Below are positions 32,676 through 41,005 of a stretch of DNA of 64,000 nt, one piece after another. This DNA comes from Agromyces subbeticus DSM 16689 (GTDB lineage: Bacteria > Actinomycetota > Actinomycetes > Actinomycetales > Microbacteriaceae). A program made the position numbers and the translations under genes. The notes under the pieces are model-generated. The model had not been told where the DNA came from. It was given only the letters and a program-made list of their open reading frames with translations, and searched no databases. How positions within the stretch are numbered: position 1 is the stretch's first letter; every line of letters begins with the position of its first letter. The stretch lies in NCBI RefSeq assembly GCF_000421565.1, contig NZ_ATXG01000005.1, positions 149,462 through 213,461 on the forward strand. The letters are read 5' to 3'.

Positions 32676-34190
32676 ATGTCCCGCTCCCCCAGTGCAATGC
32701 CTTGGCGCACTGCATTCGCTCTCGCGGCCTGCGTCGCAGTCACCGTGATCAGCGCAACACCCGCCCACGCCTCATCGAGCGACGGCGCCGAAGGGCCCGG
32801 CCACGTGCCGCCGGCGTTCTCAACGTCGGTCCCATCCGCGAGCGATCCGCTCGCACCGCGGGGCCTGACACTCGGCGTCTCGGCCACGACCGCCTCTGCC
32901 GAGCTCGGCGACGACGTGGTGGCCCGCATGGCCGTCGGCACCGGTTCGATCTCTGGCGTCGTCGATCAGCTCGTCGACTACGCAGTGTCTGTGCCGCTCC
33001 AGGGAGCCACGATCACCGCCCATACCTATGACTCGGGAAACAACACGCTGTCGGGGTCCCTTGCGACCGCGACGAGCGCATCCGACGGCACCTACACGTT
33101 GACCGGTCTCGACACCGGATCGTACGTCGTGCTCGTTCAGGACCAGGCATCGGGATCGGAACTCCTGCCCGACTTCTACCCGAATGCGGCGTATGCCTCG
33201 CAGGCCGATGCGGTCGTCGTCACCGACGGACAGGACTCCGCCGGCATCGACGAGGTGCTTGCTCCGCTGCTGAGCGATTACATCGCGGGAGCGTCGCGCT
33301 ATGAGACCTCGGCCGCGATCGCGGCGGACTTCCCCGCGAACGTCGACTGCGTCTACCTCGCCTCAGGGGCGGACTTCCCCGATGCGTTGAGCGCAGCTCC
33401 GGCTGCAGCCACGTGCGGCGGTCCGCTCCTGCTGGTGGCGCCGACGGCAGTACCGTCGGCCATCGAAGCCGAACTCGGCCGGTTGAGCCCGGCGAACATC
33501 CTCATCGCCGGTGGTACCGGTGCCGTCTCCGCGGGTGTGGAGTCCGCCGTCAAGCAGATCGTCGCCGATGCCAATGTGCAGCGACTCGCCGGCTCCGATC
33601 GGTTCGCCACCTCGCGGGCGATCGTCGACCACGCCTTCGGCGAGACCGGCGGGACCGGCGGGTTCGCCTGGATCGCGACGGGCATGAACTTCCCCGATGC
33701 GCTCTCCGCGAGCAACGGGGCGGCCTCCTACGGCGAACCGGTGCTGATCGTTCCGGGAGCGGCTCCTTCGCTCGACGGTGCGACGATGACCACGATCGCC
33801 GGGCTCGAGCCTGACGCGGTGCTCATCGCCGGCGGCACCGGCGTCGTGTCGACAGGCATCCAAGCCCAGCTGGCGCAGCAGTATGCAACGAACCGACTGG
33901 CAGGTGCCGACCGCTACGGCACGTCGCTCGTGATCAACGAGTTCAACTGGTACACCCCCGACGGCGCCACCTCGGTCTACGCATTCGTCACCAACGGAAC
34001 CAACTTCCCCGACGCGCTCTCGGGTGCCGCCCTCGCGGGCGGCAGGTGGGGCGCGCCGCTGTACGCCGTTCCCCCGACGTGCGTGCCTGACTCCGTGCAA
34101 CAGCACATCGCCGCGCTCCACGTCTACGAGACGTACCTGCTCGGCTACTTCTCGGAGATCTCGTTCGACGAACCGCTGAAACACTGCTGA
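32676..34190 (+). CDS. Secreted cell-wall-binding-repeat-2 protein with carboxypeptidase-regulatory-like domain
   Basis: 504 residues, exported. Signal peptide with cleavage after AHA (residue 32). A CarbopepD-regulatory-like beta domain lies at about 90-195 (GSISGVVDQL, ATSASDGTYTLTGLDTGSYVV). Three cell-wall-binding-repeat-2 units fill about 201-504: IAGASRYETSAAIA, RLAGSDRFATSRAIV and RLAGADRYGTSLVI, each with an FPDALSA/G motif and an ILIAGGTGAVS-type strand. These repeats attach proteins non-covalently to the cell wall. Codon usage is less GC-extreme than neighbours. The gene sits between an xth fragment and intact xth. An 18-bp hairpin terminates it. Confidence 0.9.
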   Translation: MSRSPSAMPWRTAFALAACVAVTVISATPAHASSSDGAEGPGHVPPAFSTSVPSASDPLAPRGLTLGVSATTASAELGDDVVARMAVGTGSISGVVDQLVDYAVSVPLQGATITAHTYDSGNNTLSGSLATATSASDGTYTLTGLDTGSYVVLVQDQASGSELLPDFYPNAAYASQADAVVVTDGQDSAGIDEVLAPLLSDYIAGASRYETSAAIAADFPANVDCVYLASGADFPDALSAAPAAATCGGPLLLVAPTAVPSAIEAELGRLSPANILIAGGTGAVSAGVESAVKQIVADANVQRLAGSDRFATSRAIVDHAFGETGGTGGFAWIATGMNFPDALSASNGAASYGEPVLIVPGAAPSLDGATMTTIAGLEPDAVLIAGGTGVVSTGIQAQLAQQYATNRLAGADRYGTSLVINEFNWYTPDGATSVYAFVTNGTNFPDALSGAALAGGRWGAPLYAVPPTCVPDSVQQHIAALHVYETYLLGYFSEISFDEPLKHC

Positions 34191-34207
34191 GCCGCTGCAA
34201 CTGAACG

Positions 34208-34247
34208 AACGGATGCCTCGGGTGCACGCGCACCCGAGGCATCCGTT
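34208..34247. terminator. Perfect 18-bp hairpin after surface-protein gene
   Basis: AACGGATGCCTCGGGTGC pairs perfectly with GCACCCGAGGCATCCGTT around an ACGC loop, ending in TT. Both arms contain GGATGCC, the over-represented word of this genome. Confidence 0.85.
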
Positions 34248-34278
34248 GCGTGAGGGCAGACGCGTCGGACGCCTGCCA

Positions 34279-34284
34279 TACGCT
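34279..34284 (+). promoter_or_regulatory. -10 box of leaderless xth
   Basis: TACGCT is six bases before ATG 34291; no Shine-Dalgarno. The truncated copy at 32391 lacks this box. Confidence 0.48.
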
Positions 34285-34290
34285 GGATGC

Positions 34291-35127
34291 ATGCGCATCG
34301 CCACCTGGAACGTCAACTCGATCCGCGCCCGAGTCGGGCGCACCGTCGACTGGATGGTGCGCGAAGACGTCGACGTGCTCGCGATGCAGGAGATCAAGTG
34401 CAAGCCCGAGCAGTTCCCGCTCGAGGCGTTCGAAGCGGCGGGCTACGAGGTGGCGATCCACGGTCTGAACCAGTGGAACGGCGTGGCGATCGCGAGCCGT
34501 TCGCCCATCGGCGAGGTCGAGACGGCGTTCCCGGGCATGCCGGGCTTCCTCAAGGGACTCGAGGGCCCCGACCAGCCGCAAGAGGCTCGCGCGATCGGCG
34601 CGACGGTCGACGGCGTGCGGGTGTGGAGCCTCTACGTGCCCAACGGGCGCTCGCTCGGCGACCCGCACTACACCTACAAGCTCGATTGGCTCGCGGCGCT
34701 CACCGACTACACGCGCGCCGAGACATCCGCTCGGCCTGAAGTGCCCTTCGCGCTCATGGGCGACTTCAACATCGCACCGCTCGATTCCGACAACGGCGAC
34801 CCGATGGTCGTCGAGGGCGTCAGCACGCACGTCTCGCCGCCCGAGCGCGCGGCGTTCTTCACGCTCGAGAACGCCGGCGTCACCGATGTCGTGCGCCCAC
34901 GCGTTCCCGAGGGCTTCACCTACTGGGACTACAAGCAACTGAAGTTCCCGCGCAACGAGGGCATGCGCATCGACTTCGTGCTCGGCTCGGCGGCGTTCGC
35001 CGAGGCCGTCACCGATGCCACGATCCACCGCAACGAGCGCAAGGGCGATGTTCCCAGCGACCACGTGCCGGTGCTCGTCGAGCTCGCGCTCGGCGACGAA
35101 GACGACGATCGCCCGATGATCTTCTGA
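34291..35127 (+). CDS. xth: Exodeoxyribonuclease III (AP endonuclease family)
   Basis: 278-residue Mg-dependent AP endonuclease/3'-5' exonuclease for base-excision repair. Catalytic motifs are complete: Asn7 (TWNVNS), Glu34 (AMQEIKC), the GDFNIAP Asp/Asn loop, RIDFVLGS, and SDHVPV with the catalytic histidine. Length is normal. It is transcribed from its own leaderless-type promoter. A broken partial copy lies 1.9 kb upstream. Confidence 0.95.
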   Translation: MRIATWNVNSIRARVGRTVDWMVREDVDVLAMQEIKCKPEQFPLEAFEAAGYEVAIHGLNQWNGVAIASRSPIGEVETAFPGMPGFLKGLEGPDQPQEARAIGATVDGVRVWSLYVPNGRSLGDPHYTYKLDWLAALTDYTRAETSARPEVPFALMGDFNIAPLDSDNGDPMVVEGVSTHVSPPERAAFFTLENAGVTDVVRPRVPEGFTYWDYKQLKFPRNEGMRIDFVLGSAAFAEAVTDATIHRNERKGDVPSDHVPVLVELALGDEDDDRPMIF

Positions 35128-35140
35128 GGCCGCTCGCGCG

Positions 35141-35728
35141 TCAGCGGGCGTCGCGCCACATCGGTTGCAGGGTCGGGGCGTCGTCGGCGACCCGGATCGG
35201 GCCACCGAGGTCGTCGAATCCGTGGCGCAGGTAGAAGCGGCGGTTCTCGGGCGATGATGCCTCGAGGGAGACGGGCAGGCCTCGCTCTGCGGCGGCTTCG
35301 ATGCCGGCTGCGAGCATGATGCCGCCGATGCCGCCGCGCCGGCGTGCCGGGTGCACCGCCATCGACGGCAGGTAGACGTGCGGCGATCGCGGGCGCCGCG
35401 CATCGGTCGCGTGCTGGAGCGCGCGCATTCGCTGCGACAGCGGATCATCTCCGGTGATCTCACTCGTGAGCACGGTCGACGAGTGCTGCCAGATCGAAGC
35501 ACCCAGCGGTACGCCATCCGATGCCGCCGCGGTGATCACGTTGCCTGACGCGATCGCCTCGCCCAGTGATGCGTCGAACATGAAGCGCAGCATCTCGAGG
35601 CGGGTGCCCTGATCGGGGTGGATCCACTCGGTGAGCGCATCGTCGTCGAACGCCGACGCGCACAGCTCGACGATCGCTGCGGCGTCGTGCGAAGTGGCGA
35701 GCCGTGGTCGGATTCCGGATTCGGTCAT
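35141..35728 (-). CDS. GNAT-family N-acetyltransferase
   Basis: 195 residues. Acetyl-CoA site in VYLPSMAVHPARRRGGIGGIMLAAGIEAAAERGLPVSLEASSPENRRFYLRHGF: the R-x-x-G-x-G/A loop appears as RRRGGIGG. The N-terminal half (RLATSHDAAAIVELCASAF) is typical. Substrate unknown. It converges on xth with 13 bases between stops and may be co-transcribed with the NmrA-like gene, whose stop is 50 bases upstream. Confidence 0.85.
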   Translation of the reverse strand: MTESGIRPRLATSHDAAAIVELCASAFDDDALTEWIHPDQGTRLEMLRFMFDASLGEAIASGNVITAAASDGVPLGASIWQHSSTVLTSEITGDDPLSQRMRALQHATDARRPRSPHVYLPSMAVHPARRRGGIGGIMLAAGIEAAAERGLPVSLEASSPENRRFYLRHGFDDLGGPIRVADDAPTLQPMWRDAR

Positions 35729-35778
35729 GGCGGTGTGTCCCTCTCTGAGATGGATCAGTTGCGGATGCGCGCGCGACG

Positions 35779-36483
35779 TCACTGCGTGCCCGCGTGCGCC
35801 AGCGCGCTCGGCGAGAGGCGGCCGACGATCGCCGGCGCCTTTCGTACGAGCTCGTCGTTCGTCAGCGCGTCGAGCATGAAGAGGGCGTAGTCGACCCGCC
35901 GCGTTCGGTCGCTCGCGAGCACGGGGTCGCCGACGTGCTCGGCCCAGACCGGGAGCCCCTGGCTCTCGCCCTCTTCGAGGGTGCTGCCGCGCACGAGCGT
36001 CCATCGGGTGCCGCTCGCGTAGATGCGATGGGCGGCCTCGACCTGATCGTCGATGTCCATGACGCGAAGCGCCCGCATGAGCTTCGTCATCACCGCTTGC
36101 GCGCGGAGGGTCGCGGGCGGGTACACATCGTGCTCGTCGCGCGGCACGTGCCAGCCGCACGAGAAGACGAGCCGTGCGCCGGGCTCGGCGAAGTCGAGCA
36201 CCGCTTGCGCCGTGCCCGATGAGTAGTGCCGGGTGCCCCACGGCACCAGCACGGTGAGCACCGCGTCGCAGCCGGCCACGGCCTGCTCGATGACGCGCCG
36301 GTCGTCGGTGTAGCCGGGCACCACGGTGATGCGATTCGCGAGTTCACCGAGCTTGCCGACGCTGCGCTCGCGGCAGACACCGACCACGTCGTAGCCCCGA
36401 TCGAGGGCGAGCCTGACCATGTGCTGGCCGAGCTTGCCCGATGCGCCGATGACGCAGACCCTCTGGATGCCCGACGTGCTCAT
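35779..36483 (-). CDS. NAD(P)-binding NmrA/SDR-like protein
   Basis: 234 residues, Rossmann fold with VCVIGASGKLGQHMVRLALDRGYDVVGVCR (GxxGxxG) and NmrA-like regions; no YxxxK catalytic pair is evident, so it is an atypical SDR. Starts at ATG 36483, divergent from a TetR gene with two palindromic operators between, and is the probable target of that repressor. It may reduce or bind a quinone- or aldehyde-like inducer. Confidence 0.82.
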   Translation of the reverse strand: MSTSGIQRVCVIGASGKLGQHMVRLALDRGYDVVGVCRERSVGKLGELANRITVVPGYTDDRRVIEQAVAGCDAVLTVLVPWGTRHYSSGTAQAVLDFAEPGARLVFSCGWHVPRDEHDVYPPATLRAQAVMTKLMRALRVMDIDDQVEAAHRIYASGTRWTLVRGSTLEEGESQGLPVWAEHVGDPVLASDRTRRVDYALFMLDALTNDELVRKAPAIVGRLSPSALAHAGTQ

Positions 36484-36510
36484 GCCTTCTTCTTCGCGCC
36501 GTTCACTCTT

Positions 36511-36547
36511 ACTTACAATGTAAGTACCCTACACTTACGTTGTAAGC
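36511..36547. promoter_or_regulatory. Tandem TetR operators
   Basis: ACTTACAATGTAAGT (36511-36525, perfect 7-1-7 palindrome) and ACTTACGTTGTAAGC (36533-36547, near-palindrome) have centres 22 bases apart, two helical turns. They fill the spacer between the NmrA-like and TetR genes. Confidence 0.82.
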
Positions 36548-36572
36548 ATGTGCAACCTCGGGGGCAGGCGAA

Positions 36573-37271
36573 ATGAGCACGACGCGCAGCGCGCAGCCGA
36601 TCGCGGCACGGCGGTCACCGTTGAGTCGATCGCGAATCGTCGAGGCCGCGGTCGGACTGGCCGACGACTCCGGCTCGGCCGGGGTGACGATGCGGGCGGT
36701 CGCCAGCAGCCTCGGCGTCGAAGCGATGTCGCTGTACAACCACGTGGCCAACCGCGCCGGCCTGCTCGACGGCATGATCGATGCGGTGTTCGCGGAGATC
36801 GCGCTTCCCGACAGTGCAGCCCCGTGGCGCGACGAGCTGCACGTGCTCGCCGTCTCGACCCGCGCAGCGTTGCAGCGCCACCCGTGGGCGATCGGCATGA
36901 TGGATTCGCGCAGCACCCCCGGGCCGGCGACGTTGCGCCATCACGACAGCGTGCTCGGCACCCTGCGCCGTGCGGGATTCTCGACGACCATGTCGGTGCA
37001 CGCCATGGCGGTGCTCGACAGTTACGTCTACGGCAGCCTGCTGCAGGAACGCAGCCTGCCATTCGGCGAAAACGGTGATGCCGACGACGCCGGTGACGCC
37101 GGTCATGCAGCGGCTGAGCTGCTCGCGCAGCTCTCCGCCGCCGACTACCCGAATCTCGCCGAGATCGCGCTCGAGCGCGCGGGGGCCGGATCCGCCGCGC
37201 CCGGCGTCGACGACGAATTCCTCTTCGGTCTCGCCCTGATCCTCGACGGACTGGCGCCCGACGCGGGCTGA
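36573..37271 (+). CDS. TetR-family transcriptional regulator
   Basis: 232 residues. N-terminal TetR helix-turn-helix (SRSRIVEAAVGLADDSGSAGVTMRAVASSLGVEAMSLYNHVANRAGLLDGM, about 18-68), followed by a TetR_C-like ligand domain. Divergent from the NmrA-like gene; the tandem ACTTACAnTGTAAGT operators lie 26-62 bases upstream, so self-repression and control of the divergent operon are likely. ATG at 36573 lacks a clear ribosome site. Confidence 0.9.
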   Translation: MSTTRSAQPIAARRSPLSRSRIVEAAVGLADDSGSAGVTMRAVASSLGVEAMSLYNHVANRAGLLDGMIDAVFAEIALPDSAAPWRDELHVLAVSTRAALQRHPWAIGMMDSRSTPGPATLRHHDSVLGTLRRAGFSTTMSVHAMAVLDSYVYGSLLQERSLPFGENGDADDAGDAGHAAAELLAQLSAADYPNLAEIALERAGAGSAAPGVDDEFLFGLALILDGLAPDAG

Positions 37272-37332
37272 CCCCCGCCGCGGACAGACGCAACCCCATG
37301 CCCGGAATCGCCGGGCTCCCAGCCGGCGACGT

Positions 37333-37338
37333 TACGCT
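37333..37338 (+). promoter_or_regulatory. -10 box of leaderless kinase gene
   Basis: TACGCT six bases before the GTG at 37345. Confidence 0.47.
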
Positions 37339-37344
37339 CGAGAG

Positions 37345-38640
37345 GTGACCAGTACCGAGCAGCGAGCCACGGGCGACCCGTTCACGGGCACCACCCTCGG
37401 TGGGCGATACCGTCTCGATGCGCTCATCGGGCGCGGCGGCATGGCGAGCGTCTACCGGGGCGTCGATCGCAGCCTGGGTCGCTCCGTCGCCGTCAAGATC
37501 TTCGCCGCCGCGGCCGAGGGCATCGATGACACGGCTCGACGGCAATCCGAGATCGCGCTGCTCGCGAGCGTTGAACACCGCGCCCTCGTGCGGCTCTACG
37601 ACGCGGACTACGACCACGCGATCGGTCGCGAGTACCTGGTGATGGAGCTGGTCGACGGCCGCGACCTCCGCCAGTCGCTGCGCCTCGGTCGAATGAGCCC
37701 AGCGGATGCCGCGGGCGTGGCCGCCGACCTCGCCGAGGCGTTGCACGTGATCCACGAGCGCGGCATCGTGCACCGCGACGTGAAGCCCGCGAACGTGCTG
37801 CTCTCGGCGGCGCACCTGCCCACCCGCAGGTGGAACGCGAAGCTCGCCGACTTCGGCATCGCCCGGCTCATCGACGACGCCCGCCTCACCCGCACCGGCG
37901 CGTTCGTCGGCACGGCGGGCTACCTCAGCCCCGAGCAGGTCAGCGGCAACGCCCCTGGCACCGCGGCCGACGTGTACAGCCTCGGGCTCGTGCTGCTCGA
38001 AGCGCGCACCGGGCAGCAGGCCTTCCCCGGGCCGGCCACCGAATCCGCCGCTGCGCGCCTCGTGCGCGATCCCGAGATCCCCGACGAGCTCGGCTCCGAG
38101 TGGGTCGCGCTGCTGCGCGCGATGACCGACCGCGACCCGGCCGCCCGCCCGCTCGCGCTCGACATCGCGATGGCGTCGGGCCGGCTCGAAGTCTCCGATG
38201 CGCTGCCGGATGCCACGACGAGTGTGTCGGCCGCGGCATCCGACGACCCCACCAAGGTGCTGCCGGTCGATCGATCGGCTGACGGCGCGGAGCACCAATC
38301 CACGGCAACGACCCGGGTGATGACCCGCGGCGGCGCGGAGAGCGATGACGCCGTCGCAGCACGCGCGGTCACGGCGGCGACGCGTGGGCCGGAGTCACGG
38401 CCACGGTCACGGCCGCAGCGACGAGCGCAGTCGCAATCACAGCCGCACTCGCGCCGATGGCTGCGCCCGGTCATCTCGATCGCGCTGCTCGCCCTCATCG
38501 CGGTCGGGGCGGTTCACCTCGTTCCCCCCGTGGTGGCGAGTCTCGACCCGACCCCGACCGCGCCGGTCGAACCGCTGCCGAGCCTGCCGGGCCAGCTCGG
38601 CGTGCACCTCGAACGCCTCGACGATGCGGTGACCCGATGA
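37345..38640 (+). CDS. Membrane-anchored Ser/Thr protein kinase (PknB-type)
   Basis: 431 residues. Kinase domain about 21-280: glycine loop GRGGMASVYRG, Lys51 (VAVKIF), catalytic HRDVKPAN with Asp145, ADFGIAR with Asp169, GTAGYLSPEQ, DVYSLGLVLLE. A low-complexity Ser/Arg/Gln-rich linker leads to one membrane helix (about 375-397) and an extracytoplasmic tail of only about 35 residues, with no PASTA repeats. The stop overlaps a lipoprotein start by four bases (ATGA), suggesting the lipoprotein is the kinase's partner or sensor. Substrates unknown. Confidence 0.92.
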   Translation: MTSTEQRATGDPFTGTTLGGRYRLDALIGRGGMASVYRGVDRSLGRSVAVKIFAAAAEGIDDTARRQSEIALLASVEHRALVRLYDADYDHAIGREYLVMELVDGRDLRQSLRLGRMSPADAAGVAADLAEALHVIHERGIVHRDVKPANVLLSAAHLPTRRWNAKLADFGIARLIDDARLTRTGAFVGTAGYLSPEQVSGNAPGTAADVYSLGLVLLEARTGQQAFPGPATESAAARLVRDPEIPDELGSEWVALLRAMTDRDPAARPLALDIAMASGRLEVSDALPDATTSVSAAASDDPTKVLPVDRSADGAEHQSTATTRVMTRGGAESDDAVAARAVTAATRGPESRPRSRPQRRAQSQSQPHSRRWLRPVISIALLALIAVGAVHLVPPVVASLDPTPTAPVEPLPSLPGQLGVHLERLDDAVTR

Positions 38641-39092
38641 TTCCCACCCGATTCCGTTCGGCCCTCGCCGCGGGCGCCATCGCGGCCTCGCTCGTCTTCG
38701 GCCTCGCCGCTTGCAGCCCGTCGGCCGAATCGGTCGCCGGCGAGCTGCATGCCTCGGTCGTGCAGGTCGCGACGCGAGCCCAGGCCGGCGACTACCTCGG
38801 CGCGCTGGCCGAGCTCGCACTGCTCGACAACGACGTGACCGCGGCCGTCGACAACGGCACGATCGACGCGGAGCAGGCTCAGGAGATCCGCGAGGCGCTC
38901 GCCCTCGTTCAGGTCGACCTCGAGGCCGCCGAAGCCGCGACGACGCCGACCCCCGAGCCCGAGCCGGCACCCGATGAGGGCGATGACAGCGGCCCCGGCA
39001 ACAGCGACGATGACCAGGGCAACGACGACAAGGGCAATGACGACAAAGGCAACGACAAGGGCAACGGCGGCAAGGGCAACGGCGACGACTGA
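38637..39092 (+). CDS. Lipoprotein with Asp/Gly/Asn/Lys-rich repeat tail
   Basis: 151 residues. Lipobox LAAC (Cys26); a helical region (about 30-95, LHASVVQVATRAQAGDYLGALAELALLDNDVTAAVDNGTIDAEQAQEIREAL) resembles short FIMAH-like domains; then a Pro/Glu linker and a tail of GNDDK-type repeats (about 115-151). The acidic, flexible tail may bind cations or cell-wall polymers. It is translationally coupled to the kinase gene and is a candidate extracellular sensor or adaptor. No characterised relative recognised. Confidence 0.75.
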   Translation: MIPTRFRSALAAGAIAASLVFGLAACSPSAESVAGELHASVVQVATRAQAGDYLGALAELALLDNDVTAAVDNGTIDAEQAQEIREALALVQVDLEAAEAATTPTPEPEPAPDEGDDSGPGNSDDDQGNDDKGNDDKGNDKGNGGKGNGDD

Positions 39093-39111
39093 GCCGGCGC
39101 AGCCGATTGCG

Positions 39112-39117
39112 TACGCT
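39112..39117 (+). promoter_or_regulatory. -10 box of leaderless hydrolase gene
   Basis: TACGCT six bases before ATG 39124. Confidence 0.48.
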
Positions 39118-39123
39118 CGAAGC

Positions 39124-39942
39124 ATGCCCACCCTCTCCGTTCCCGGCGCCGAGCTCTGCTACGAATCCGCCGGACCCGCGTCCGCACCCGCCCTCCTCCT
39201 CCTGCCCGCCGGCATCGCCACGCTGCGCATGTGGGATGCCCAGGTCGACGCCCTCGCCGAAGAGCATCTCGTGGTGAGGTACGACCCGCGAGGGTTCGGC
39301 GGCACTCGGCACGATGAGGCCGTGCCGTTCGCCAATCACGCCGATGCCGTCGCCCTGCTCGACCACCTCGGCATCGAGGCGGCGACCGTCATCGGCGCGA
39401 GCCGCGGCGGTCGGCTCGCACTCGACACGGCGCTCGCGGCGCCCGATCGCGTGCGCGGCGTGGCGACGGTCGGCTCGGTGCCGGGCGGCACGCCCGACCA
39501 GCCCCTCACCGACGAGGAGCAGCGCAGCTTCGACGAGATCGAGGCGATCGACCTGACACAGGATGCCGCGCGGTACCTGCGGCTCGAAGCCGAGGTCTGG
39601 GCGGTGGGGTTCGGGCGGAGCGCGGCCGATGTCGACCCGCGGTTCCTGCAGCGAGCACGCGAGCTCAACGCGCTGAACATCGGGCACGTGCACGACGACG
39701 GCACGGTGCTTCCACTCGAACCGCCGGCCTGCGAGCGTCTCGGCGACATCCGCTCGCCCGCGCTCGTCATCGTCGGCGAGCACGACCTCAGCGAAGAGCT
39801 CGCGGCGCACGACCACCTGCTCGCGAAACTGCCCGACGCGACGGGCGTTCGCATCGCGGGCACCGCGCACCTGCCGAGCGTCGAGCGGCCGGAGGAGTTC
39901 ACCCGCGTGCTGCTCGACTGGCTCCGGGAGCACGCACTCTGA
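39124..39942 (+). CDS. Alpha/beta hydrolase
   Basis: 272 residues. Nucleophile elbow IGASRGGR (GxSxG), oxyanion region LLPAGIATLRMWD, RYDPRGFGGT, acid in VGEHDLS, and catalytic histidine in GTAHLPSVERPEEF. Haloalkane-dehalogenase/3-oxoadipate-enol-lactonase-like subfamily. Unlike the hydrolase at 17809-18759 its nucleophile is intact. Substrate unknown. Confidence 0.88.
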   Translation: MPTLSVPGAELCYESAGPASAPALLLLPAGIATLRMWDAQVDALAEEHLVVRYDPRGFGGTRHDEAVPFANHADAVALLDHLGIEAATVIGASRGGRLALDTALAAPDRVRGVATVGSVPGGTPDQPLTDEEQRSFDEIEAIDLTQDAARYLRLEAEVWAVGFGRSAADVDPRFLQRARELNALNIGHVHDDGTVLPLEPPACERLGDIRSPALVIVGEHDLSEELAAHDHLLAKLPDATGVRIAGTAHLPSVERPEEFTRVLLDWLREHAL

Positions 39943-39991
39943 GCCGCCCGCTGAATCGCCGGATTCGGAGCGGGCCCTCAGGCTCGAGGGC

Positions 39992-39997
39992 TACCGT
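39992..39997 (+). promoter_or_regulatory. -10 box of a leaderless small gene
   Basis: TACCGT six bases before ATG 40004. The match to the same promoter pattern supports the small frame as real. Confidence 0.38.
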
Positions 39998-40003
39998 CGT
40001 CGA

Positions 40004-40156
40004 ATGACCACCGAACTCTGGCTCGCCGCGATCTGCATCTCCGGCACCGTGGGCCCACTGCTCCTCGGCCTCGCCGCGCGCCGGCGTCGCCCCGAGCCTG
40101 TGCCCGTGCGGGTGCAGGCTCAGCGACGACCGGTGAACCGATCCATCGAGCGGTAG
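40004..40156 (+). CDS. Possible small membrane protein (50 aa), overlapping the SDR 3' end
   Basis: MTTELWLAAICISGTVGPLLLGLAARRRR then a Pro/Arg-rich tail: one membrane helix (about 4-24) and a basic cytosolic end. A TACCGT box at the leaderless distance is the main support. The last 37 bases overlap the convergent SDR gene's end, which argues for caution. No family recognised. Confidence 0.4.
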   Translation: MTTELWLAAICISGTVGPLLLGLAARRRRPEPVPVRVQAQRRPVNRSIER

Positions 40157-40959
40157 ACCCCGAACCCCTCGCCGACGACCCGGTCGAAGACGCGAGTCGG
40201 CAGCAGCCCGCGCAACGCGCGTGACAGTCCGACGCTCCACGGCAACTCGAGCAGCGGGCGACCGTCGAGCATGGCCCGCCACACCCGATCGACGACGTAC
40301 TCAGGCTCGAGCACCGGCGTGAGCACCGGGCCACGCGCACCGGCGAACATGCCCGTCGAGATGTAGCTCGGCGTGACGGTGGTCACCTTGACGTTGCCGT
40401 GGTCGGCCTGCTCGAGTTCGAGCCGAAGCGAGTCACTCCAGGCGATGAGGGCCGCCTTGGATGCCGCGTAGACCGCCATGCGCGGGTTCGCGAGCGTTCC
40501 GGCGGCGCTCGCGATGTTGACGATACGCGCCGGTCGATAGGCATCGGCGATCATGCCGGGCAGGAACTCTCGGGTGAGGTACATCGGCGCGAGCGCGTTG
40601 ACCTGCATCGTGGGCCGGGTGTCTTCGCCGTTGTCGGTCTGCCAGAAGTAGCGGTTGCCCCGCACGATGCCGGCGTTGTTGATGAGCACGTCGGGGTTGC
40701 CCACGTCTCGTCGCACCCTCTGGGCCGTCTTCGCGATCGCACCGGCATCGCCCACGTCGACGACGAACGACTGGATGCGGGTGCGACCCTGCGAGACGGC
40801 GCCGAGCTCGTCGACCGTACGCGCGAGCGCCGCCGCGTCACGATCCCAGAGCGTGACGGATGCCGCGTGCTCGGCGACGGCCCGCTGGGCGTACATGCGG
40901 CCCATGCCACCGGCCGCCCCGGTGATCAGTACCCTGGCGCCGCGTGCGGTTCTCGTCAT
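40120..40959 (-). CDS. Short-chain dehydrogenase/reductase
   Basis: 279-residue classical SDR: TGAAGGMG cofactor loop, VDVGD, NNAGIV, catalytic Ser in NIASAAG and YAASK (YxxxK). C-terminal extension (LPTRVFDRVVGEGFGVYRSMDRF) resembles lipid- or steroid-related SDRs. ATG at 40959 follows GGGGGG. Substrate unknown. Confidence 0.9.
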   Translation of the reverse strand: MTRTARGARVLITGAAGGMGRMYAQRAVAEHAASVTLWDRDAAALARTVDELGAVSQGRTRIQSFVVDVGDAGAIAKTAQRVRRDVGNPDVLINNAGIVRGNRYFWQTDNGEDTRPTMQVNALAPMYLTREFLPGMIADAYRPARIVNIASAAGTLANPRMAVYAASKAALIAWSDSLRLELEQADHGNVKVTTVTPSYISTGMFAGARGPVLTPVLEPEYVVDRVWRAMLDGRPLLELPWSVGLSRALRGLLPTRVFDRVVGEGFGVYRSMDRFTGRR

Positions 40960-41005
40960 CCCCCCATTTTCGCCCACGCGTCGGCCCAGCGCGTTCCGAC
41001 CGGCG

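Noticed and set aside
32391..34190. A single 599-codon protein from the xth-like start through the surface protein
   Set aside because: The frame is open by chance. The first 55 codons are a deleted xth copy, and a signal peptide with its own AAGGA ribosome site starts at 32676.
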